Below are positions 35,411-42,616 of a DNA stretch of 64,000 bases, piece by piece. The position numbers and the translations under genes were made by a program. The notes under the pieces were generated by a model. It was not told where the DNA came from, did not search any database, and saw only the letters and a program-made list of their open reading frames with translations. The DNA comes from Pengzhenrongella sicca (GTDB taxonomy: Bacteria; Actinomycetota; Actinomycetes; Actinomycetales; Cellulomonadaceae): the NCBI RefSeq assembly GCF_017569225.1, contig NZ_CP071868.1, positions 3,720,001 through 3,784,000 on the forward strand, read 5' to 3'. Position 1 is the stretch's first letter. Each line of letters opens with the position of its first letter.

Positions 35411-35430
35411 GAGTGACTGTACAGTCACTC
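35411..35430. promoter_or_regulatory. TetR autoregulatory operator (perfect 20-bp palindrome)
   Basis: GAGTGACTGT and ACAGTCACTC are exact reverse complements with no spacer, two bases upstream of the TetR ATG. The motif recurs in degenerate form at 34774-34793. Because it abuts the start codon, repression would block initiation directly, and the transcript may have a very short leader. Confidence 0.85.
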
Positions 35431-35660
35431 ATTGCCGCGACGCAAGAGCGCCAGCTGTCGGAACCCACCACGAGGCGATCCGCCCGGCCGCGGACGCGAG
35501 CGCCACCACCGGCGCGGAGAGCAGCGCGATGCCGCCGTGGTCGAACAGCCAGCCCTCAGCGCCGCCAGGGGCAGGAAGACGAGCCACCCCGCCAGCGCCG
35601 CGATCGTTGGGAGCCGGCGGCGAATCCCGCGGCGCCAGCGGCCGTCCGCGCGGAGCACGT
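35429..35660 (-). pseudogene. Possible remnant of a membrane protein gene
   Basis: Reading the minus strand away from repeat copy E, one frame gives a membrane-like stretch (RRRLPTIAALAGWLVFLPLAAL). The adjacent frame then continues with GWLFDHGGIALLSAPVVALA to a stop at 35429. Joining them needs one frameshift near 35550. The upstream end is cut off at repeat copy E, so this may be a decayed gene truncated by the repeat. In DNA this GC-rich, chance open frames are common, so support is modest. Confidence 0.3.
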
Positions 35661-35740
35661 GACCCGTGGTGCTGGAGGGGATGCTGGGACGTCCCAGGAG
35701 GCCGATCCGGCCACATTGGCCCCACACTCCGCGCGGGCGG
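35642..35740. repeat. Palindromic repeat, copy E (99 bp, second subfamily)
   Basis: The left arm is CCGTCCGCGCGGAGCACGTG; the right arm ends CTCCGCGCGGGCGG. The interior shares GTGGTGCT and GATGCTGGGACGTC with the other copies, but the right half (CCCAGGAGGCC) is common only to copy F, defining a second subfamily. The inner ends of the arms have lost pairing, yet the total length is still 99 bp. Confidence 0.8.
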
Positions 35741-35948
35741 AGCGCCATGGGGCGGGAACTCGCCGGCGCGACCCCCGCCGTACCCGCCGCCCCAGCGAGG
35801 CGCTGCTTGGGTGACCCTGCCCGACGCGCAGGGGACTGATGTGACGCAGGTGGCAGGCGTGCTGCACCTCCCGTCACACCCGCCCCAGCAGTCACTCGCG
35901 CGTCAGCCAGGTTCGCCCCGGCGGCGGCGTGGATCCCCGGTGGCCGGC

Positions 35949-36047
35949 CCCTCCGCGCGGAGCACGTGACCCGTGGTGCTAGAGGGGATGCTGGGACGTC
36001 CCAGGAGGCCACTCCTGCCCCATCAGCCACATGCTCCGCGCGGACCG
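35949..36047. repeat. Palindromic repeat, copy F (99 bp, second subfamily)
   Basis: The arms (TCCGCGCGGAGCACGTG on the left, GCTCCGCGCGGACC on the right) and interior are close to copy E, including the self-complementary GGGACGTCCC. It ends 16 bp before the stop codon of the MFS gene, a position like that of copy G beside the FHA gene. Confidence 0.8.
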
Positions 36048-36063
36048 AACACCGATCGCCGCG

Positions 36064-37416
36064 TCAGGCTGCGTTCGTCGCGTCCTGCAGCTCGTGCTCC
36101 CGGATTCGGCGCTCGGCGTCGCGGCGGGCGGCGAGCTCCGCGGGTGAGCCCGGCAGCGAGTCCAGGTACGTCACGCGCAGGTGCGGGCGGCTGCGCACGC
36201 GGTAGCGCACCTCGAGGTGCCAGTTGCGCACGGCCCACACGGCCGCGCCGCTCGCGACGACGAGCGAGAGGATCGACCCGATCCCGATCGCCCACCGGGC
36301 GCCGTAGACCTCGCCGATCCAGCCGACCAGCGGCGAGCCGATCGGGGTCGCCCCGAGGAAAACGATCATGTACAGCGCCATCACGCGCCCGCGCATCGCG
36401 GGGTCCGTCGTGGTCTGGATCGTCGAGTTCGCCGCCGTCATCATCGTCAGCGAGGCCAGGCCGACCGGGATGCACGCGATCGCGAACGTCGGGTACGTCG
36501 GCATGAGCGCCATCACGCCGCTCGTGATCCCGAACGCGAACGCCGAGCCGATCACGAGCCGCACGCGCGGCCGCTCGCGCCGGGCCGCCAGCAGCGCCCC
36601 GCCGAGCGACCCGATCGCCATGACCGAGCCGAGAATGCCGTACGCCCCGGCGCCCTTGTCGAACTCCGTGCGCGCCATGAGCGCGCTCGTGAGCTGGAAG
36701 TTCAGGCCAAATGTCGACACGACGCCGACGACGACCATGATGACGATGATGTCGGTGCGCCGGCGCACGTACCGCAGCCCGGCGCGGATCTGGCCCTTCT
36801 CGCGCTGCACGCGCGGGGAGGCGCGCAGCTCGCCCAGGCGCATCTGCGTGAGCGCGAAGATCGTGCCGATGAACGACACGCCGTTGATCATGAACACCGG
36901 ACCCGTGCCGACCAAGGCGATGAGCAGGCCCGCCACGCCGGGGCCGACGAGCCGCGCGGCGTGGAACGACGCGCTGTTGAGTCCGACGGCGTTGGGGAGC
37001 TTCGCGGCCGGCACGATCTCCGAGACGAACACCTGGCGGACCGGGTTGTCGATCGCCGAGACGATCCCGAGCAGCGTCGCGAAGATGTAGACGTGCCACA
37101 GCTCGACCCGGCCCGAGAGCGTGAGCCCGCCGAGGCCCAGCGCGAGCACCGCGAGCGCGGACTGCGTGAGGATGAGCAGCTTGCGGCGATTGACGCGGTC
37201 GGCGAGCACGCCGGCCCAGGCCGAGAGCCCGAGCACGGGCACGAACTGCAGCGCAGTGACGATGCCGACGGCGATGCCCGAGTTGTCGGAGAGCACCGTC
37301 AGGACGAGCCAGTCCTGGGCCACGCGCTGCATCCACGTGCCGACGTTCGCGACGAACGCCCCGGCGAACCAGAGCCGGTAGTTGAAGTACCGCAAAGAGG
37401 AAAAGGTAGGACTCAC
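36064..37416 (-). CDS. MFS efflux transporter
   Basis: This 450-aa protein has about twelve membrane helices and the MFS_3/EntS-type features: a NVGTWMQRVAQDWLVL first helix, the GVLADRVNRRK loop 2-3 motif, and DPAMRGRVMALYMI in the second half. A ~45-residue basic cytosolic tail follows. GTG 37416 overlaps the MarR stop (GTGA), so export and regulator are co-expressed. It probably exports a toxic compound or metabolite; the substrate cannot be told. Confidence 0.9.
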   Translation of the reverse strand: MSPTFSSLRYFNYRLWFAGAFVANVGTWMQRVAQDWLVLTVLSDNSGIAVGIVTALQFVPVLGLSAWAGVLADRVNRRKLLILTQSALAVLALGLGGLTLSGRVELWHVYIFATLLGIVSAIDNPVRQVFVSEIVPAAKLPNAVGLNSASFHAARLVGPGVAGLLIALVGTGPVFMINGVSFIGTIFALTQMRLGELRASPRVQREKGQIRAGLRYVRRRTDIIVIMVVVGVVSTFGLNFQLTSALMARTEFDKGAGAYGILGSVMAIGSLGGALLAARRERPRVRLVIGSAFAFGITSGVMALMPTYPTFAIACIPVGLASLTMMTAANSTIQTTTDPAMRGRVMALYMIVFLGATPIGSPLVGWIGEVYGARWAIGIGSILSLVVASGAAVWAVRNWHLEVRYRVRSRPHLRVTYLDSLPGSPAELAARRDAERRIREHELQDATNAA

Positions 37417-37898
37417 GAGGTAGAAATTCTCCGGAGGATCTCGGTTGCTTCGGCCAAGACGGTGCGCTCGGCCAGGGTCAGGTCCTTGAGGCGCTGGGCG
37501 AGCCAGGCCTCGCGACGACGCTTCGTCTCGCGGACCTCCTGCTCACCGGCCTCGGTGATGGTCACCAGCACCTGCCGCTTGTCGGTCGGGTGCACGCCGC
37601 GCGCGACCAGTCCCGCCTCGACCAGGGCGGCGACCGTGCGGGTGATCTGCGGCGGCTGGACGTGCTCGCGCTCGGCGAGCGCGCCGGGCGTCAGCGGCCC
37701 GAGCTTGGCCAGCGCGTGCAGCACGGAGTACTGGCCGTCGGTGATCTCGGTGCTGCTGCGCTCCATGCGCAGCCGCCGGCTCGCCCGCAGCAGGGAGATG
37801 CGCAGCTCCCCCGCGAGCGTGCCCGGCCGGCACTGGGCCGGCTTCACGGTGGCCGACGACGGCGCGACGGCCGGTGCGAGACGCGTGGGGGTGGACAT
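37413..37898 (-). CDS. MarR-family regulator
   Basis: This 161-aa winged-helix protein has the DNA-binding part at ~60-125 (QYSVLHALAKLGPLTPGALAE, VQPPQITRTVAALVEAGLV, then the wing HPTDKRQVLVTITEAG), flanked by dimerisation helices. It precedes the MFS pump with a four-base overlap. A 13-bp inverted repeat lies 18 bp before the start codon and is the probable autoregulatory operator. Confidence 0.9.
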   Translation of the reverse strand: MSTPTRLAPAVAPSSATVKPAQCRPGTLAGELRISLLRASRRLRMERSSTEITDGQYSVLHALAKLGPLTPGALAEREHVQPPQITRTVAALVEAGLVARGVHPTDKRQVLVTITEAGEQEVRETKRRREAWLAQRLKDLTLAERTVLAEATEILRRISTS

Positions 37899-37900
37899 GT

Positions 37901-37930
37901 CCTTACCTTACGTCATTACCTCAGGTAAGG
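37901..37930. promoter_or_regulatory. MarR operator
   Basis: TTACCTCAGGTAA (37916-37928) is a perfect inverted repeat around a central C. A further CCTTACCT at 37901-37908 pairs with AGGTAAGG at 37923-37930, giving nested half-sites immediately upstream of the MarR start. The A/T content here is unusual for the window, as expected of a promoter-operator. Confidence 0.65.
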
Positions 37931-37959
37931 ATAATGCGAGCCGCTTCGGGTTCCGCGGG

Positions 37960-38060
37960 CCCGGCGCGCGGGCCCGGCCCGCGGACCCCGGCGCGCGGGG
38001 GCTCGACCCGCAGATCCCGGCGCGCGGGCTCGACCCGCAGGCGCGGCGCGCGGGATCGGC
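37960..38060. repeat. Short tandem repeat, ~27-bp units
   Basis: The phrase CCCGGCGCGCGGG recurs at 37960, 37987 and 38016, each followed by a CTCGACCCGCAG-like tail in the second and third units, with a partial fourth unit from 38042. It lies between the MarR operator and the VanZ-like gene. No coding role is evident. Confidence 0.6.
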
Positions 38061-38067
38061 GCGCTGG

Positions 38068-38087
38068 AGCGGCGCGAAAGCGCCGCT
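38068..38087. terminator. GAAA-loop hairpin before the VanZ-like gene
   Basis: AGCGGCGC-GAAA-GCGCCGCT forms a perfect 8-bp stem with a GNRA-type tetraloop. It lies just upstream of the TACCCT promoter element, so it would not be in that transcript. It may stop transcription arriving from elsewhere, though no T-run follows. Confidence 0.35.
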
Positions 38088-38090
38088 GCG

Positions 38091-38096
38091 TACCCT
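38091..38096 (+). promoter_or_regulatory. -10 element of a probably leaderless transcript
   Basis: TACCCT ends six bases before ATG 38103, so transcription should begin at or within a base of the start codon. No ribosome site precedes the ATG, which fits a leaderless message, a common arrangement in actinobacteria. Confidence 0.5.
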
Positions 38097-38102
38097 GGTC
38101 CG

Positions 38103-38591
38103 ATGACGTCCGCCACCTGGCTCCCCCGCCACCGGCGGGTCACGGGCGCCATCCTCGCCGCGTACCTCGTGGCGCTCGTCTTCGTGCTCGGCTGGCCCAC
38201 TCCCGTCGACGCGGGCGTCAACGACACGCTCCTGCGGGCGCTGGGGTGGCTGCACGGGCACGGCCTGCCGGCCTGGGTCGGGTACGACCAGGTCGAGTTC
38301 GCGGCCAACGTCGTGCTCTTCGTGCCCGTCGGCCTGCTGCTGGCGCTCGAGCTCTACCGGCGGCCGTGGTGGGTCGCCGCGCTCGGCGGGTTCGGCCTGT
38401 CGGTGCTCGCCGAGCTCGCGCAGGCGCTCACGCGCCCCGACCGCTTCGCGACGGGACGGGACGTGCTCGCGAACACCCTGGGCGCCGTCGTCGGCGCCGC
38501 CGTCATCGGCGCCCGCTCCCGCTCGCGCTCGCGCGCACGCCCGCGTCGACCCGCGGCTGACGCACCGGCCCGCGACTACGGGCCGAGGTAG
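38103..38591 (+). CDS. VanZ-like membrane protein
   Basis: This 162-aa protein has about four membrane helices and the VanZ-family pattern: an Asn in the second half (EFAANVVLFVPVGLLLAL) and a conserved Glu/Asp segment (LAELAQALTRPDRFATGRDVLANTLGAVVG). VanZ-like proteins are widespread; one gives low-level teicoplanin resistance, but most have no known task. The tail is Arg/Ser-rich. The 3' end overlaps the convergent CAP-lipoprotein gene by 16 bp. Transcription is probably leaderless. Confidence 0.88.
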   Translation: MTSATWLPRHRRVTGAILAAYLVALVFVLGWPTPVDAGVNDTLLRALGWLHGHGLPAWVGYDQVEFAANVVLFVPVGLLLALELYRRPWWVAALGGFGLSVLAELAQALTRPDRFATGRDVLANTLGAVVGAAVIGARSRSRSRARPRRPAADAPARDYGPR

Positions 38592-39118
38592 ACCTGGCTG
38601 CAGAGCATCTCGGCGCCGTCGGGGACGCAGCCGATCCCGAGCTCGGTCAGGTCGGGGTCGAGCAGGTTGGCCCGGTGCCCGGGTGAGTCCAGCCACGCCG
38701 CGAGCACCTCGGCCGGCGCCGCGGTGGCCCGGCTGAGGTTCTCCGCCGCGGTCGTCGCCGGCGCGCACGCAGCGATCACCCCGGCGAGCGACGCGTGCGT
38801 GAGCTCGGCCGCGCCGACCAGCGCGGCGGCCCGCTCGAGCGCCGCGGCCTGCGCGCACGCCGAGGGCGCCAGCGCCGGCAGCCCCTCGTCCGCTCGGGCA
38901 GCGTCGGTCCCCGCCACCAGCTCGGCCGCGTACTCGCCGGGAACTCCCGGTCCGGCCGACGCCGGCGGCGCGGCTGGCGACGAGGTCGGTGCCGGCGTCG
39001 TCGGCGATGACGGCGACGGCGTCGGCCCGGCCGCGCAGCCCGCCATCAGGACGACCACCCCGAGCCCGGCGGCGAGGCAGCGAGCGCCCACGCCGACCGT
39101 GCTCGGGGCGGCCCTCAA
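38576..39118 (-). CDS. CAP/SCP-domain lipoprotein
   Basis: This 180-aa protein has a hydrophobic signal (ARCLAAGLGVVVLMAGC) with a lipobox LMAGC near residue 27, a Pro/Ser/Thr linker, and a CAP-superfamily domain (~60-180) with LTHASLAGV, AENLSRA and WLDSPGHRANLLDPDLTELGIGC. It is anchored on the outer face of the membrane. The active-site-like histidines are the H of LTHASL and the H of SPGHR. The start codon is probably TTG 39118, overlapping the Ugd stop as TTGA, although GTG 39091 is possible. Its function is unknown. Confidence 0.8.
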   Translation of the reverse strand: MRAAPSTVGVGARCLAAGLGVVVLMAGCAAGPTPSPSSPTTPAPTSSPAAPPASAGPGVPGEYAAELVAGTDAARADEGLPALAPSACAQAAALERAAALVGAAELTHASLAGVIAACAPATTAAENLSRATAAPAEVLAAWLDSPGHRANLLDPDLTELGIGCVPDGAEMLCSQVYLGP

Positions 39119-40428
39119 CGGCGCCCGAGGGCCCGGTAGGTCCAGCCCGCCGCGCGCCACAGCTCCGGGTCGAGCCCGTTGCGGCCGTCGAGCACGCGCT
39201 TCTCGCGCACGACGAGGGCCAGCTTCTCGGGATCGATCTCGCGGTACTCGTCCCACTCCGTCGCGAGCAGCACGACGTCGGCGCCCGTCGCGGCCTCCTC
39301 GGCGGTGTCGGCGAAGGACAGGTCGGGCCACTTCTTGCGCGCGTTGCCGATCGCCTGCGGGTCGGTGACCACGACGTGCGCGCCCTGGAGCTGCATCTGC
39401 GCCGCCACGGACAGCGCCGGCGAGTCGCGCACGTCGTCGCTGTTGGGCTTGAACGCGGCGCCGAGCACGGCGATCCGGCGGCCCACGATCGAGCCGCCCG
39501 AGACCTCGCGGGCCAGGTCGACCATGCGCACGCGTCGGCGCATGTTGATCGAGTCGACCTCGCGCAGGAACGACAACGCCTGGTCGACGCCGAGCTCGCC
39601 CGCGCGGGCCATGAACGCCCGGATGTCCTTGGGCAGGCACCCGCCGCCGAAGCCGAGGCCGGCATTGAGGAACCGGCGGCCGATGCGCGCGTCGTGCCCG
39701 ATCGCGTCGGCGAGGCTCGTGACGTCCGCGCCGGTCGCCTCGCACAGCTCAGCCATCGCGTTGATGAAGGAGATCTTGGTGGCCAGGAAGGAGTTCGCGG
39801 CCACCTTCACGAGCTGCGCGGTCGCGTAGTCAGTCACCACGAGCGGGATGTGCTCGCTCAGCGGGGTCGCGTACACCTCGTCGAGCAGCGCCTTCGCGTG
39901 CTCGCCGGGCGCCCCGTCCGGCAGGCCGTACACGAGCCGGTCGGGGTGCAGCGTGTCCTTGACCGCGAAGCCCTCGCGCAGAAACTCCGGGTTCCACACG
40001 AGCACGGCACCCGGCTCGGCGACCCCGAGGCGCTCGGCGAGGTTCTCGGCCGTGCCGACGGGAACGGTGGACTTGCCCGCGATGACGTCGCCGGGGCTGA
40101 TGTGCGCGAGCATCGCGTCGAACGCGCTGTTGACGTAGCCGAGGTCGGCCCCGAACTCGCCGCGCTTCTGCGGGGTGCCCACGCACAGGAAGTGCACCTG
40201 CGAGCCCGCGATCTCGCTCATGTCGGTGGTGAACCGCAGCCGGCCGCTCGCGCTGGACTCCGCAAGCAGCTCGGGCAGGCCCGGCTCGAAGAAGGGGGCA
40301 CGAGCGTTCGCGAGGTCGTCGACCTTCGCGGCATCGACGTCGACGCCGACGACGTCGTGCCCGAGCTTGGCCATCGCGGCGGCGTGCACCGCTCCGAGGT
40401 ATCCGCAGCCGATGACCGAGATACGCAT
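39115..40428 (-). CDS. ugd: UDP-glucose 6-dehydrogenase
   Basis: This 437-aa protein oxidises UDP-glucose to UDP-glucuronate with two NAD+. The N-terminal Rossmann motif is GCGYLGAVHAA (~8-18). The catalytic cysteine lies in FGGGCLPKDIRAF (~257-269), and KPNSDDVRDSP is in the C-terminal domain. GGAGG lies 6 nt upstream of ATG 40428. It stands divergent to the exopolysaccharide cluster and probably supplies UDP-GlcA for it. A -10-like TATGGT on this strand at 40468-40473 lies about 40 bp upstream. Confidence 0.93.
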   Translation of the reverse strand: MRISVIGCGYLGAVHAAAMAKLGHDVVGVDVDAAKVDDLANARAPFFEPGLPELLAESSASGRLRFTTDMSEIAGSQVHFLCVGTPQKRGEFGADLGYVNSAFDAMLAHISPGDVIAGKSTVPVGTAENLAERLGVAEPGAVLVWNPEFLREGFAVKDTLHPDRLVYGLPDGAPGEHAKALLDEVYATPLSEHIPLVVTDYATAQLVKVAANSFLATKISFINAMAELCEATGADVTSLADAIGHDARIGRRFLNAGLGFGGGCLPKDIRAFMARAGELGVDQALSFLREVDSINMRRRVRMVDLAREVSGGSIVGRRIAVLGAAFKPNSDDVRDSPALSVAAQMQLQGAHVVVTDPQAIGNARKKWPDLSFADTAEEAATGADVVLLATEWDEYREIDPEKLALVVREKRVLDGRNGLDPELWRAAGWTYRALGRR

Positions 40429-40801
40429 GACGTTCCTCCAACGAGTTCGAGTGTCAGGGATCGGCGCACCATAGGGCCGGGTTCGTCCGCCGCCGGTTTG
40501 TCCGGCGATGTCGGAATCTGGACGAGGAACGAGTAAAGCACACCGTCCACCCTGTGGTGCCGGGCGAAAGAGTGTCACAGCCGGGCGGCGTCCGCGGCGA
40601 CCTGCGCCCGGCGGGCAGATGAACAGGACATTTACGCACGAAACGCCCCGGATCGGGCCATCGCTGGCGGGTGCGGTTCGCATTCGCCGGTGGCCGCGTT
40701 TCACCCGTTCGAGCGGCACTGGGCTACGCTAGTCCGAAACAATGGGGTTTGACTTCTTTGCGCACCGCCGTGACAACTCTCTCGTGACCGTGGAGATCGT
40801 C
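40429..40801. other. Divergent promoter region of ugd and the polysaccharide operon
   Basis: This gap of ~370 bp contains TATGGT (40468-40473, minus strand) facing ugd and TACGCT (40725-40730, plus strand) facing the polysaccharide genes. No -35 boxes match well. An in-frame ATG at 40742, twelve bases past TACGCT, could be an alternative leaderless start of the first polysaccharide gene. No RNA gene is seen. Confidence 0.5.
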
Positions 40802-42616
40802 GTGAAATCTGGGGCAGCTCGTCGTCGAGACCGGCTCCATCGCTGGGCCTGGGCGCTCATCGACGCAAGCCTCTGGTTCATGGCCATCTTCGGCGCGGTG
40901 TGGCTGCGATTCGACTTCGTGTCCACGCCGCTGCTCGAGCGCACGACGCTCGAGTTCGCGCTCGCCGCCGTCGCCGGGCACCTCGTGGTCGGGGCCTTCC
41001 TCGGGCCGTACGCGGTCGGGCACCAGCGCGGCTCGTTCGAGGAGTCCATCGACATCGCGCGCACCGTCGCCGTCACCTGCGCGGGGCTCACCGTCTGGGC
41101 GCTGCTCGCCGACCCGCTGGTGGTCCCCCGCAGCGTGCCGGTGGTCGCGGGCACGCTCGCGCTGGCGGGCATGTTCGCGGTCCGGTTCGTCATCCGGAGC
41201 TGGCGCGACCACCGGCTCGCGTCGCGCGCCAACCAGAAGCGCGTCATCGTGTTCGGCGCCGGCGAGGCGGGCCGGCACCTCGTGCGCAGCATGGTGCGCG
41301 ACCCCCGCGGTGGCTACTTCCCCGTCGCCCTGCTCGACGACGACCGCACCAAGCGCCGCCTGCACATCGACGGCGTCCGGGTGCGCGGCACGCGCGAGTC
41401 CATCGAGGCCGTCGCGCGCCGGCAGAACGCGAGCACGCTCGTCGTCGCGCTGCCGCAGGCCGACGCCCCCCTGATCCGCGAGCTCACGGACCAGGCCGAG
41501 GCCGCAGGGCTGGACGTGCTGATCCTGCCGCCGCTGCTGGAGATCATCGGCGAGCAGCCCACGGTCCACGACCTGCGGGACGTGAACCTGCACGACCTGC
41601 TCGGGCGGCGGCCGATCTCGCTGGACACCACGGCCATCGCCGAGAAGCTCGCGGGGCGGTCCGTGCTCGTCACGGGCGCGGGCGGTTCCATCGGGTCCGA
41701 GCTGTGCCGGCAGATCGCGCGCTTCGGCCCGGCCAAGCTCTACCTGCTCGACCGCGACGAGACCGGGCTGCAGACCACGCAGCTCAGCCTGTCGGGCGAG
41801 GGCCTGCTCACCGGGGACGACACGATCCTCGCCGACATCCGCGACCTCGACTGCCTGCGCACGGTCTTCGAGCGCACGCGCCCGGACCTCGTGTTCCACG
41901 CCGCGGCCCTCAAGCACCTGCCCCTGCTCGAGACCTATCCGCTCGAGGCGTGGAAGAGCAACGTGCTCGGCACGCTCAACGTGCTCGCGGCGGCCGCCGA
42001 GTCGGGCGTCGGGACGTTCGTGAACATCTCGACCGACAAGGCCGCGGACCCGACCTGCATGCTCGGCTACAGCAAGCGCGTGGCCGAGCGGCTGACCGCG
42101 AACTACGCACGCACCCAGCCGGGTCGGTACGTGTCCGTGCGGTTCGGCAACGTGCTGGGCTCGCGTGGCTCCGTCGTGCACGTGTTCACCGCACAGATCG
42201 AACGCGGCGGCCCCATCACCCTCACGCACCCCGACGTCGAGCGCTTCTTCATGCTCATCCCTGAGGCGTGCCAGCTGGTGCTCGAGGCCGCCGCCATCGG
42301 GCCGGACGGCGAGGTGATGGTGCTCGAGATGGGCGACCAGGTGAAGATCCTCGACGTGGCCCGGACCCTGATCCGGCTCTCCGGCCGCAGCGGGATCGAC
42401 ATCACCTTCACGGGGCTGCGCACCGGCGAGAAGCTCAGCGAGCACCTGTTCGCCTCGAGCGAGGACCGCCGGGTCACGAGCAACCCGCTGGTCATGAGCG
42501 TCCCGGTGCCGCGGCTGAGCGGCGACGAGGTGCTGGCGATCGACATGCCCAGCGTGCACACGGCGGCGGACGTGATGCGGCGCCAGGCCACGTTCCCCCT
42601 GCCGAGCGGCGTCTGA
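40802..42616 (+). CDS. Membrane nucleotide-sugar 4,6-dehydratase (PglF/CapD-like)
   Basis: This 604-aa protein has four N-terminal membrane helices (~15-125), a first Rossmann-like domain (~135-260, VFGAGEAGRHLVRSM) and a C-terminal SDR dehydratase domain with VTGAGGSIGSELCRQI (~290-305) and the STDKAADPTCMLGYSKRVAE segment. The usual active-site Tyr of YxxxK is Leu; in retaining C4,6-dehydratases such as PglF this position is Met. It probably converts UDP-GlcNAc to the 4-keto-6-deoxy sugar. GTG 40802 has GGAG 6 nt upstream; ATG 40742 would add 20 residues. The next gene, an aminotransferase, uses the product. Confidence 0.88.
   Translation: MKSGAARRRDRLHRWAWALIDASLWFMAIFGAVWLRFDFVSTPLLERTTLEFALAAVAGHLVVGAFLGPYAVGHQRGSFEESIDIARTVAVTCAGLTVWALLADPLVVPRSVPVVAGTLALAGMFAVRFVIRSWRDHRLASRANQKRVIVFGAGEAGRHLVRSMVRDPRGGYFPVALLDDDRTKRRLHIDGVRVRGTRESIEAVARRQNASTLVVALPQADAPLIRELTDQAEAAGLDVLILPPLLEIIGEQPTVHDLRDVNLHDLLGRRPISLDTTAIAEKLAGRSVLVTGAGGSIGSELCRQIARFGPAKLYLLDRDETGLQTTQLSLSGEGLLTGDDTILADIRDLDCLRTVFERTRPDLVFHAAALKHLPLLETYPLEAWKSNVLGTLNVLAAAAESGVGTFVNISTDKAADPTCMLGYSKRVAERLTANYARTQPGRYVSVRFGNVLGSRGSVVHVFTAQIERGGPITLTHPDVERFFMLIPEACQLVLEAAAIGPDGEVMVLEMGDQVKILDVARTLIRLSGRSGIDITFTGLRTGEKLSEHLFASSEDRRVTSNPLVMSVPVPRLSGDEVLAIDMPSVHTAADVMRRQATFPLPSGV

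Larger units (their letters stand above)
35431..36063. other. Intergenic region with two repeat copies
   Basis: This 633-bp gap lies between the TetR gene and the end of the MFS gene. It carries palindromic repeats E and F, about 30 bp of shared sequence upstream of each, and the possible gene remnant on the TetR side. Between the repeats (35741-35948) I see no gene or RNA feature. Confidence 0.6.
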
